Below are positions 1-7,311 of a DNA stretch of 64,000 nucleotides, piece by piece. Within the stretch, counting starts at the first letter, position 1, and each line of letters opens with the position of its first letter. The notes under the pieces were generated by a model. It searched no databases, had not been told where the DNA came from, and saw only the letters and a program-made list of their open reading frames with translations. Source of the DNA: Brevibacterium casei CIP 102111. GTDB lineage: Bacteria; Actinomycetota; Actinomycetes; Actinomycetales; Brevibacteriaceae. Made by a program: the position numbers and the translations under genes. The DNA lies in contig NZ_FXZC01000010.1 in NCBI RefSeq assembly GCF_900169275.1, forward strand, positions 27,951 to 91,950, given 5' to 3'.

Positions 1-184
1 GGACGTCGACACGGACCTGGTCCAGGCACATGTGAATGTGGTCGGCGGTGAGGACGGCAACGATCATGTTCGCAGCACGCGGCCTGACCCGGGAGAGTTA
101 CTGTGAACTATAAGTGGAGAACCAAGTACGGCTGGTCTCCCACGCAAACAGCCCCCGGGGCTGGTCGTTCTACACGAGATGACG
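1..184. other. Left edge, no confident gene
   Basis: An open plus frame runs in from the left edge and stops at 104-106; its codons are GC-rich at third positions, so it could be the last 34 codons of a gene. A minus frame starting at an ATG at 67 and leaving the window is equally open. Neither tail is recognisable, and I cannot choose between them. The remaining bases up to 184 hold no credible gene. Confidence 0.25.
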
Positions 185-565
185 CTAATTACGTCGTTTC
201 GACGGGAAATTCTCCATGTCGATCACGATCGGTTCGTAATCGTCAATGCGATGCTCGACCTCATCGCTGGAGGACGTGTCCCAGTCTTCGTGATGATCCT
301 CGAGGATTCGGTTTGCGATCAGCGCGAGCGCTGCATGCTGTCGTCCACGGCTGTTTCCCATCGCGACGACCGCGTCAGAACTATTCGCCTCGACTTCGTC
401 TGCAAGTTCACGAACGTCGATACTGAAACTGACAATTGAGCCTTCGTTGTCACGCATTGGGAATGTCATTTCGGTGCCATGAACTTCAACGTCGCCTACT
501 GCACCTACCATGTCAGCCAGCCGCCCGGCGAGAACGTAGTCAAGGTCGTGGATCTTCTCAGTCAT
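185..565 (-). CDS. Hypothetical acidic protein, low-GC gene
   Basis: I do not recognise this protein. It would be about 126 residues from the ATG at 565 (MTEKIHDLDY) and is strongly acidic, with a Glu/Asp-rich C-terminal third (DDYEPIVIDME) and no signal peptide or membrane segment. The same frame stays open upstream to 715, but that stretch is Cys-rich, unlike the rest, and overlaps the inverted repeats before the ArsR gene, so the inner start is preferred. Base composition is clearly less GC-rich than the genes that follow, which hints at acquisition by transfer. It is divergent from the ArsR gene. That it is a real gene is moderately supported; its function is unknown. Confidence 0.45.
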   Translation of the reverse strand: MTEKIHDLDYVLAGRLADMVGAVGDVEVHGTEMTFPMRDNEGSIVSFSIDVRELADEVEANSSDAVVAMGNSRGRQHAALALIANRILEDHHEDWDTSSSDEVEHRIDDYEPIVIDMENFPSKRRN

Positions 566-691
566 CAGCACTTCGTTGCAGGGAATGATGTAACCACGTT
601 CTTCCCTCGGTACGAGACTGGCACATTGGTCGTGAACGTGTCGTAGGTCTTGCCGTTGTACTTCAACTCTACAGGCGCACAGTCCTAATTC

Positions 692-719
692 ACTCATCTC
701 TATGAGTACAAACACTCAT
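692..719. promoter_or_regulatory. Putative ArsR operator
   Basis: Three alternating half-sites, ACTCAT (692-697), ATGAGT (702-707) and ACTCAT (714-719), form two overlapping inverted repeats about 50 bases upstream of the ArsR start at 769. Position and symmetry suit autoregulation by the ArsR-type repressor; this is inferred from layout only. Confidence 0.5.
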
Positions 720-768
720 TTGTGTTACAGTGAGGGTACACAGCACAGTCCGAACGATTGGGATCGCG

Positions 769-1092
769 ATGAACGCTGAGGCCGCACCAGACCTCGATCG
801 GGCGCTGCGCGCGCTCGCCGACGGGAACCGTCGGGCCATCCTGGCAGCGATCCGCACTTCCCCGAAACCGGTGGGGACGATCGCCGAGGAGCTCGGCCTC
901 TCCCAGCAGACGACGTCGCACCACCTCGGCGTGCTGCGGAAGGCGGGACTGACCGTCGGCACCCGGGAGGGCACGCGGCACCTCTTCGCGGTGAGCACCG
1001 ACGGCCTCGCTGCGGTGCGCACGTACCTCGATGACTTCTGGCCCACCAAGCTCTCCGCCCTCAAGGCCGCCGTGGAGAGTGATCATGGCTGA
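769..1092 (+). CDS. ArsR-family transcriptional regulator
   Basis: Winged-helix DNA-binding protein of 107 residues. The recognition helix region is at about residues 37-60 (TIAEELGLSQQTTSHHLGVL) and the wing follows around TVGTREGTRHLFAVS. No Cys-x-Cys metal-binding motif of the SmtB/ArsR sensors is present, so it is unlikely to sense metals. The ATG at 769 is chosen over a GTG at 730 because family members start a few residues before the first helix. It overlaps the following SRPBCC gene by 8 bases, a pairing very common in actinobacteria in which the ArsR protein controls its AHSA1-type partner. A palindromic region lies upstream. The ligand is unknown. Confidence 0.85.
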   Translation: MNAEAAPDLDRALRALADGNRRAILAAIRTSPKPVGTIAEELGLSQQTTSHHLGVLRKAGLTVGTREGTRHLFAVSTDGLAAVRTYLDDFWPTKLSALKAAVESDHG

Positions 1093-1528
1093 GTTCACCG
1101 ATTCTATCGACATCGCCGCCCCACCCGAGGCCGTCTTCGCCTATCTCACGACGAACGAGGGGATGACGGCGTGGATGGGTGAGTTCGCCGACCTCGACCC
1201 TCGCCGAGGCGGTCAGTTCGCCGTCGACATCGCCGGCCATCCCGTCCGCGGTGAGTTCCTCGACGTCGATCCCCACAGCCGCGTCGTCGTCTCGTGGGGG
1301 TTCGCCGGCAGCGACGATCTGCCCGCCGGCGCCTCGACCGTCGAATTCCGGCTCACTCCGACCTCGGCGGGCACGCGCGTCGATCTCCGGCACTCGGACC
1401 TGCCCGAGGTCAGTGTGCCCGGCCATGCGGACGGTTGGTCGCACTTCCTCTCCCGCCTCGTCATCGCCGGGACCGGCGGCGACGCGGGACCCGACACGTG
1501 GGTGCCGCTGCCCGACCGCCCGCACTGA
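1085..1528 (+). CDS. SRPBCC (AHSA1/START-like) domain protein
   Basis: A 147-residue single-domain protein of the SRPBCC helix-grip superfamily. The N-terminus (FTDSIDIAAPPEAVFAYLT) is the characteristic first strand plus helix, and the C-terminal GHADGWSHFLSRL is the long closing helix. Such proteins bind hydrophobic ligands or act as Aha1-like co-chaperones; the ligand here cannot be read from sequence. The ATG at 1085 overlaps the end of the ArsR gene by 8 bases, so the two are translationally coupled. It probably forms one transcript with the SnoaL-like gene 65 bases downstream. Confidence 0.8.
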   Translation: MAEFTDSIDIAAPPEAVFAYLTTNEGMTAWMGEFADLDPRRGGQFAVDIAGHPVRGEFLDVDPHSRVVVSWGFAGSDDLPAGASTVEFRLTPTSAGTRVDLRHSDLPEVSVPGHADGWSHFLSRLVIAGTGGDAGPDTWVPLPDRPH

Positions 1529-1593
1529 CTCCGCCCGATCCGACGGAAGACTATTCACAGGAACTGGGAACACCGAGAGATGAGGAGAATCCC

Positions 1594-1953
1594 ATGGCCG
1601 AGACCACCGCATACGACACCGTGAGGAAGTATCACGAGGCCTGGACGAACGGCCGCGTCGATGAGGCGATGGAGCACGTCGCCGAGGACATCGCGTGCCG
1701 CGCCCCCGGCATGGACATCGCCGGCAAGGACGCCTACCGGCAGTTCATCGGCGGCTTCGCCCCCATGCTCACCGGCATCGAGGAGGTCACCGACTTCTCC
1801 GACGGCGATCAGGTCGCCCTCTTCTACTACCCGCAGACCGCTGCGACGTCGACGACTCCGGCCGCTGAGCTCTTCACGGTCCGGGACGGTCTGATCACCG
1901 AGAGCCTGCTCATGTTCGACCGGCTCTCCTACGGTCCGCCGAACCCGTCATGA
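1594..1953 (+). CDS. SnoaL-like / NTF2-fold protein
   Basis: A 119-residue cone-fold protein. The opening DTVRKYHEAWTNGRVDEAME and the later GKDAYRQFIGGFAPML and FTVRDGLITESLLMFDR match the layout of SnoaL-like polyketide cyclase or NTF2-fold proteins, with the conserved WTNG turn. A good ribosome-binding site (GAGGAG) precedes the ATG. The cellular substrate is unknown; in this setting it may act with the upstream SRPBCC protein on a small hydrophobic compound, but that is inference. No residues allow a precise enzymatic call. Confidence 0.75.
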   Translation: MAETTAYDTVRKYHEAWTNGRVDEAMEHVAEDIACRAPGMDIAGKDAYRQFIGGFAPMLTGIEEVTDFSDGDQVALFYYPQTAATSTTPAAELFTVRDGLITESLLMFDRLSYGPPNPS

Positions 1954-1990
1954 TCGACGTCGACGCGTGCACACCAGTGAGGAGTGAGCG

Positions 1991-2338
1991 ATGACTCCCG
2001 AACAAGGAGCCCTCGTCGACCGACTCCGTGCCCTGCTCGCCGACGAGCCGGCGGTGCGCGAGGTCGCGATGTTCGGCGGTCGGTCGTTCATGGTCAGCGA
2101 GAAGATCGCCGTGAGTGGACTCAAGTCCGGCAGCCTGCTCGTGCGCATCGACGCCGACCGTCACGACGAGCTCGTCGGCCGGCCGGGTGCTCGGCAGGCC
2201 GAGATGGGTGCCGGACGGACGATGGGTCCGGGGTGGATCGACGTCGCTGCCACGGCGATCGGCGACGACGCCGGGCTGAGCGCGTGGGTCGATGCGGCCC
2301 TCGAGCACAACCGGGCCGTCACCGGAACGCGCGGCTGA
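1991..2338 (+). CDS. TfoX N-terminal domain protein
   Basis: A 115-residue protein corresponding to the stand-alone TfoX/Sxy N-terminal domain. Recognisable elements are EVAMFGGRSFMVSEKIAVSG near residues 24-43, the LLVRIDADRHDELV strand-helix, and GWIDVAATAIGDDAGLSAWV near the end. In proteobacteria TfoX co-regulates competence, but the isolated N-domain in actinobacteria has no established role. It begins 37 bases after the SnoaL-like gene and probably belongs to the same transcript. Its 3' end overlaps the convergent Clp-N/SRPBCC gene by 20 bases. Confidence 0.8.
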   Translation: MTPEQGALVDRLRALLADEPAVREVAMFGGRSFMVSEKIAVSGLKSGSLLVRIDADRHDELVGRPGARQAEMGAGRTMGPGWIDVAATAIGDDAGLSAWVDAALEHNRAVTGTRG

Positions 2339-3308
2339 TCCCGGCACGCAGCTGCCCCAGCTGGATCCAGATGAGGAAGCGCTGAAGCGGCCGCAGGACC
2401 AGCCCGAGGAGGCGGCGGACGAGGCTGGTCGAGGTGCGCACCCACGCGTACTCGATGTGCAGTTGGGTGCCGCCGGCCGCCGGTTCCAGGGCGATCGACG
2501 TGCGTCGGGCGTTGGCCCGCGCAGCATCGGGGTAGGTGGCCCGCCATTCGATGAACCGCGGTTCATCGGCCTCGACGACCTCCACTCGCTGGTTGACCAC
2601 GTGGGGCTTGACGGTGACCGGCGTCCCATCGCGCCGGGTCGAGCGCGTTCGAGCAGCCCACGACTGACCCGCCGAGGTGGCAGCGGCGCCGTCCTCAACG
2701 GCGTCGATCGTCGGATCCCAGTCGGGCAGTCGCGAGGCGTCCGAGATCAGGCGCCACACGTCATCGATCGGCGCCGGGACGAACGCCGCAGCCGTGCCCG
2801 ACAGCGCATCCGCACTCGTCGAGCCCGAACGCCGGTCCGACAGACGCTCAACTCTGTCGAGCTCGGCGAGCACAGCCTCGGGCGAGGTGCCCAAACGCTG
2901 GAGAATCGATTCGATCATGCCGCTCGGTTCGACGACGAGGTCGCGCAGCACCGCGGCCGCGTCACCTCGCTTGCCGGAGCTGTTCGCGGACTGGAGGATC
3001 CTCACCGCACGGTCACCCCACTCGTAGCCCTCGGTCTCGTGGAAGACGATACGGCCGGGCTCGGGCGGGTCCATGCGGATTCCGAGTCCGGCGAGCTGTT
3101 CGGCATGCTGCGCGGCAACCGCCTCCCGGGCGTCGTCGATCGTGATGCCGAGACTGCGCAGCACCTGACCGGCGGTCTGCTCGCTGACGGTGAGCGCGAG
3201 GAACAGGTGGTCGATGTCGGCTTCACGCTGGCCGACGCGCGAGGCTTCCTCCATCGCCGTGATCGACAGCGAGTACGACGTCGATGCGGAATCGGTGAAC
3301 CTGCTCAT
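2319..3308 (-). CDS. Clp N-domain/SRPBCC fusion protein
   Basis: A 329-residue two-domain protein. Residues about 15-155 carry two Clp-N (ClpA/ClpC adaptor-binding) repeats, seen in ITAMEEASRVGQREADIDHL and WGDRAVRILQSANSSGKRGD. Residues about 170-320 form an SRPBCC domain (PAPIDDVWRLISDASRLPDW). There is no AAA+ ATPase module, so it is not a Clp chaperone. The protein may couple ligand binding by the SRPBCC domain to a client or regulator bound by the Clp-N domain; this is inference. Its start overlaps the upstream HTH gene by 4 bases (ATGA), which implies co-translation and a shared task. Confidence 0.75.
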   Translation of the reverse strand: MSRFTDSASTSYSLSITAMEEASRVGQREADIDHLFLALTVSEQTAGQVLRSLGITIDDAREAVAAQHAEQLAGLGIRMDPPEPGRIVFHETEGYEWGDRAVRILQSANSSGKRGDAAAVLRDLVVEPSGMIESILQRLGTSPEAVLAELDRVERLSDRRSGSTSADALSGTAAAFVPAPIDDVWRLISDASRLPDWDPTIDAVEDGAAATSAGQSWAARTRSTRRDGTPVTVKPHVVNQRVEVVEADEPRFIEWRATYPDAARANARRTSIALEPAAGGTQLHIEYAWVRTSTSLVRRLLGLVLRPLQRFLIWIQLGQLRAGISRAFR

Positions 3309-3559
3309 CGGGCCCTCCTGGGGACGGGGATCGTCGGATCGATCCTCTTCGCGTACTTCTTGTGCACCGCCTGCCGGGAGACGCCGAGCGCGTCGGCGAC
3401 GTCCTGCCAGCTCATCCCGGCTCGCAGTCCGGCTTCGACCTGGGCGAGTTCGAGGCGTTCGGTGAGTGCGCGCAACGATGACACTGCCCGCAGCCCCGCC
3501 CGGGGGTCACTCGTGTCGGCCGCGACATCGGCGATCTGTGTCGATTCCATGTCTGTCAA
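3305..3559 (-). CDS. Small HTH DNA-binding protein
   Basis: An 84-residue protein with one clear helix-turn-helix at residues 49-72 (MSWQDVADALGVSRQAVHKK) preceded by an amphipathic helix around residues 24-45. The C-terminus is short and basic. It overlaps the Clp-N/SRPBCC gene by 4 bases; small HTH proteins next to Clp-N-domain proteins recur in actinobacteria, so the partner may modulate this regulator. The start could be the ATG at 3559 or the one at 3550. The regulon is unknown; autoregulation from the 3560-3646 gap is plausible. Confidence 0.7.
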   Translation of the reverse strand: MTDMESTQIADVAADTSDPRAGLRAVSSLRALTERLELAQVEAGLRAGMSWQDVADALGVSRQAVHKKYAKRIDPTIPVPRRAR

Positions 3560-3646
3560 TTTACGTTGCTAACGCGCCGCCTGTCAACCATTGTTGCTTA
3601 CCGGCGGTCGCTTCCCGCGGGCTCAGCGGACCTCTACAGTGGGCTC

Positions 3647-4111
3647 ATGAGCTCAACCGCCGACCTCACCGTTCGCCCTGTGACCGCTTCCGACGAGTCC
3701 CGCTGGAAGGAGCTCTTCCGCGGCTACCGGGAGTTCTACAAGCTCCCCGAATCCGAGGACGTCGTCGAGCGCGTCTGGGGATGGCTGATGGATCCGTCCC
3801 ATGAGTGCGAAGGACTCGTCGCCGAGGCGGATGGGCGGATCGTCGCGATCGCCGACTACCGACGATTCTCCCGTCCATCGACGGGGACCGTCGGCCTCTG
3901 GCTCGACGACCTCTTCACCGACCCAGAAGCCCGCGGCACCGGGGCCGGTCGCGCGCTCATCGCCCGGCTGCAGGAGATCGCGGCCGAGGAGGGGCGTTCG
4001 GTCGTCCGGTGGATCACCGCCGACGACAACACGCAGGCACAGGCCCTCTACGACCAGGTCGCGACGAAGACGAACTGGCTCACCTACGACGCGGCACCGG
4101 TTGCCGAGTAG
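3647..4111 (+). CDS. GNAT-family N-acetyltransferase
   Basis: A 154-residue acetyl-CoA-dependent acetyltransferase. Motif A with the acetyl-CoA pyrophosphate loop is RGTGAGRAL at residues 96-104, preceded by the strand LWLDDLFTDPEA; motif B lies in WITADDNTQAQALYDQV. The ATG at 3647 is used because the open frame upstream (to 3566) has no family similarity. The acceptor substrate is not identifiable. It stands alone, divergent from the HTH/Clp-N pair. Confidence 0.85.
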   Translation: MSSTADLTVRPVTASDESRWKELFRGYREFYKLPESEDVVERVWGWLMDPSHECEGLVAEADGRIVAIADYRRFSRPSTGTVGLWLDDLFTDPEARGTGAGRALIARLQEIAAEEGRSVVRWITADDNTQAQALYDQVATKTNWLTYDAAPVAE

Positions 4112-4222
4112 ACCACTCGGAACTGCTCGCACACGACGGGCGACGCCGCCCGCGCTCCCGCCCAGAAATCGGCAAGCCTCGTGTCGTCCATGGACCGACC
4201 CTACCCCGGTAGTCTTGCTTCC

Positions 4223-4927
4223 ATGCTCGTGTCAGACCTCGTGCGTCTCGTCGGCGCTGCGATCAGCCTCATCGGCCTCGGCCTCGTCATGGGCATCAGT
4301 CCGACGACGATCGCCGTGTCCTTCCGGGTCCTCACCGATGTTCCCCGCGCCAAGCGCGCGATGGGTTTCATGCTCCTCGGACTCATCCTCGGTGCCACGG
4401 TCATCCTCCTCGCCCTCCAGGTCATCGACCCACACACGCTCGAGACCCTCGTCAGTCGCGACATCGAGAAGGTCCTCGTCCGTCACAGCGTCGACCTCGC
4501 CGCCGGCGCCCTCTTCCTCACCGCCGGCATCATCATGGCCGTGCGGCTGCGCCGACCTCCGAAACCGAAGAGGCCGCACAGGAAGCCCACCGGCAAAGCC
4601 GGGGCGATGGTCCTCATCGGCATCTCGAACACCGTCATCAGCTTCAGCGACTTCGCGACGATGTACATGGTCGCCCGCATCGTCCGCGCCGTGAGCGAGG
4701 ACATCATCATCCGCGGCATCGTCTACCTCGTCTTCATCGCCGCGATGATCGCCCCCTACGTGCTCCTCACCTGGGCATGGAACCGCTTCCCGAAGGTCTC
4801 TGCGAAACTCTCTGCGTTCTTCACCCGCATCGCGAACGCGAACCTCCGCCCCTGGGCGACCGCGCTCACGCTGCTCGCCGCCGTCATCTTCCTCGCGATG
4901 GGCATCTGGGGCGAACCGCGCCTATAG
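4223..4927 (+). CDS. GAP-family (Sap-like) integral membrane protein
   Basis: A 234-residue polytopic membrane protein with about six hydrophobic segments. It opens with LVGAAISLIGLGLVMGISPT, has a basic cytoplasmic loop around RRPPKPKRPHRKPTGK, and ends with a final helix before GIWGEPRL. Its shape matches the GAP/Sap family, distantly LysE-like, which includes the mycobacterial sulfolipid-addressing protein Sap. The ATG at 4223 is preferred to one at 4181 because the extra residues add no membrane segment. The cargo is unknown; export of a lipid or small solute is the family expectation. Confidence 0.65.
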   Translation: MLVSDLVRLVGAAISLIGLGLVMGISPTTIAVSFRVLTDVPRAKRAMGFMLLGLILGATVILLALQVIDPHTLETLVSRDIEKVLVRHSVDLAAGALFLTAGIIMAVRLRRPPKPKRPHRKPTGKAGAMVLIGISNTVISFSDFATMYMVARIVRAVSEDIIIRGIVYLVFIAAMIAPYVLLTWAWNRFPKVSAKLSAFFTRIANANLRPWATALTLLAAVIFLAMGIWGEPRL

Positions 4928-4941
4928 GACGCGAACGCCGC

Positions 4942-5562
4942 TCACGCCACTCGGGCTGCCAGTCGCACCCGCAACCCGTCGAGAAGGGCAGCGAGCCCGA
5001 GCTCGAACGACGGCTCCGCCCCGTACGAGTCGGCATTGTGAGCGGCGAGCGCCGCATGGACGGCAGGGAACTGCTCATCGGCGGCCTCCTGCGCGAGGAG
5101 GTCACCGGGGGCGACCATGTCGAGCGCCGACCCGAGCACATGCGCCTCAACCGTGCGGACGACCGCGATGACCTCGGACTCCGGCCAACCGCCTCGGCGC
5201 AGGCCCGCGACGACCGCGTCGTACATCGCATACGTCGACCGGTCCCGGATCGAGGTCGTCGCGAGCAGGCGGATGAGGTTGGGGTGGGCGGCGAAGACCC
5301 GCAGGTACGAACGCGCCCACACCTCGATTGCCTCGTCCCAGGCCAGACCCGACGACTCGGCGAAGGCGCTGACGTCGATGCCCGTGACGATCCGCGCGCG
5401 CATCGCCTCGATGAGGTCATCGCGCCCGCTGACGTGGTTGTAGAGCGAGGAGACCTGGCGGTCGACCCGATCGGCGAGGACGCGCATGGACAGCGCCTCG
5501 GCCCCCTCGACATCGACGAGATCGAGGGCGGCACTGACAAGCCGGTCCCGATTGAGTCGCAT
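4942..5562 (-). CDS. TetR-family repressor
   Basis: A 206-residue TetR-type regulator. The N-terminal HTH runs over roughly residues 10-45, with LSMRVLADRVDRQVSSLYNH containing the recognition helix; the rest is an all-helical ligand domain. It is divergent from the amidohydrolase-permease pair, and a perfect 7-3-7 inverted repeat lies between the two starts (5616-5632). That arrangement indicates it represses both its own gene and the catabolic pair, with release by the transported or hydrolysed substrate. A GTG six bases upstream is a possible alternative start. Confidence 0.85.
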   Translation of the reverse strand: MRLNRDRLVSAALDLVDVEGAEALSMRVLADRVDRQVSSLYNHVSGRDDLIEAMRARIVTGIDVSAFAESSGLAWDEAIEVWARSYLRVFAAHPNLIRLLATTSIRDRSTYAMYDAVVAGLRRGGWPESEVIAVVRTVEAHVLGSALDMVAPGDLLAQEAADEQFPAVHAALAAHNADSYGAEPSFELGLAALLDGLRVRLAARVA

Positions 5563-5615
5563 GATCACCACTTCCCCTGACTCCGTGAAGAGTGTATCGT
5601 GCTGAGGGTCACAAA

Positions 5616-5632
5616 TACGAACACTGTTCGTA
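5616..5632. promoter_or_regulatory. Putative TetR operator (7-3-7 perfect dyad)
   Basis: TACGAAC-ACT-GTTCGTA is a perfect inverted repeat, 53 bases upstream of the TetR start and 24 bases upstream of the amidohydrolase start. Its place between divergent genes and its size suit a TetR dimer; binding is inferred. Confidence 0.65.
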
Positions 5633-5656
5633 CGCAATGGAGCGGAAGGGAGTCCT

Positions 5657-7297
5657 GTGACGACAACCCATTTCTCAGGCGGCACGATCTGGCGCGGTGC
5701 GAGCAGCGAGCCCAGTGACGCCCTCCTCATCAGTGACGGCATCGTCATCGCCGTCGGGGCGACCGACGTCGCGGCCCGCCTCGGCGAACTTCCCGCCGAC
5801 ACCGCAGTCGAACACGTCGACCTTGCCGGCGGGTTCCTCATGCCGTCCTTCGGCGACGGGCACGCGCACCCGATGTTCGGCGGGCTCGAGGCCGCAGGCC
5901 CCCAGGTCCGCAGATGCACCTCGGTGGATGAGATCGTCGCGGAGGTCCGACGCTGCGCCGAGGCGAACCCCGAGGCCGACTGGATCGTCGGCGCCTCGTA
6001 CGACGGCAGCCTCGTCGAGGGCGGACTCTTCGACGCCCGCTGGCTCGACGAGGCGGTGGCCGACCGTCCGGTCGTCCTCCGCGCGTGGGACTACCACACG
6101 GTGTGGTGCAACTCCAGGGCGCTCGAGCTCGCCGGCATCACCGCCGACACCCCCGACCCCGTCCTCGGCGAGATCCCCCGCCTGCCCGACGGCTCCCCGC
6201 TCGGCATCCTCCGCGAATGGGGTGCCGTCGACCTCATCGACGCCGTCCGCCCACCCCAGTCCGAAGACGACCGCCTCCGCGCGCTCGACCGCGCTGCCCG
6301 CTACCTCCTCGACCGCGGGGTGACGTGGGTCCAGGACGCGTGGGTCGAACCCGCCGACGTCGACACCTACCTCACCGCCGCGAGGTCCGGCGACCTCGGC
6401 ATCCGCGTCAACCTCGCCCTCTACGCCGACCCCCGGCACTTCGCCGAACAGCTGCCGGGCATGGTCGCCTCCCGTGCGCGAGTCCGCGCCGCCGGGTCTG
6501 ACCTGCTCACCGCGGAGACCGTGAAGTTCTTCGCCGACGGCGTCGTCGAGAACGAGACCGGTGCCCTCCTCGAACCGTACTGCTCATCCCTGCACAACCA
6601 CGGCATGCGCGTGTGGGAGGGTGACTCCCTCGCCGAGGCGGTCACCGCCGTCGACGCCGAGGGCTTCCAGATCCACATCCACGCGATCGGCGATGCCGCC
6701 GTCCGACAGGCCCTCGATGCGATCGAGACCGCGATCACCATCAACGGTCCCCGCGACCGCCGCCCCGTCATCGCGCACGCCCAGCTCGTCGACGCAGCCG
6801 ACCTCCGCCGCTTCGCCGAGCTCGGGGTCATCGCGACCATGCAGCCGCTCTGGGCACAGCTCGATGCGCTCATGACCGTGCTCACGGTCCCCCGTCTCGG
6901 CGAGGATCGGGCCGATGAGCAGTACCGGATGCGCTCGATCCTCGACTCCGGAGCGAGACTCGCCTTCGGCTCCGACTGGCCGGTCTCCTCCGGAGCCCCG
7001 CTCGAGGGGCTTGCGATCGCCACGAGCAGGCGCACCGCCGACGGCGAACCGGCAGGCGGATGGACACCTGATGAGATCGTCGGCATCGGGCCCGCCCTCG
7101 ACGCGTACTCTCAGTCCGTGGCCCATCAGGCCTTCGCCGACCGCGCGCCGACACCCTGGGGTGAGATCCGTCCCGGGGCGAGCGCCGACCTCGTCATCCT
7201 CGACGCCGACCCGCGCACGCTCACCGCCGCGGAACTCGCAGCCCTGCGCGTGCGCGCCACCTACCTGCGCGGCAGCCTCGCCGCCCCGACAGTCTGA
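5657..7297 (+). CDS. YtcJ-type metal-dependent amidohydrolase
   Basis: A 546-residue amidohydrolase of the YtcJ branch, a TIM-barrel hydrolase acting on N-acyl or amide compounds. Visible metal-site motifs are GDGHAHPMF with His69 and His71, IHIHAIGDAAV, VIAHAQLVD and the late FGSDWPV aspartate. The C-terminal small domain IRPGASADLVILDADPRTLT is typical. It starts with GTG after GGAAGG and lies 14 bases before the APC permease, so the two form an operon for uptake and hydrolysis of one compound, probably under the divergent TetR protein. The substrate is not predictable from sequence. Confidence 0.85.
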   Translation: MTTTHFSGGTIWRGASSEPSDALLISDGIVIAVGATDVAARLGELPADTAVEHVDLAGGFLMPSFGDGHAHPMFGGLEAAGPQVRRCTSVDEIVAEVRRCAEANPEADWIVGASYDGSLVEGGLFDARWLDEAVADRPVVLRAWDYHTVWCNSRALELAGITADTPDPVLGEIPRLPDGSPLGILREWGAVDLIDAVRPPQSEDDRLRALDRAARYLLDRGVTWVQDAWVEPADVDTYLTAARSGDLGIRVNLALYADPRHFAEQLPGMVASRARVRAAGSDLLTAETVKFFADGVVENETGALLEPYCSSLHNHGMRVWEGDSLAEAVTAVDAEGFQIHIHAIGDAAVRQALDAIETAITINGPRDRRPVIAHAQLVDAADLRRFAELGVIATMQPLWAQLDALMTVLTVPRLGEDRADEQYRMRSILDSGARLAFGSDWPVSSGAPLEGLAIATSRRTADGEPAGGWTPDEIVGIGPALDAYSQSVAHQAFADRAPTPWGEIRPGASADLVILDADPRTLTAAELAALRVRATYLRGSLAAPTV

Positions 7298-7311
7298 CCG
7301 GAAGGACCGTC

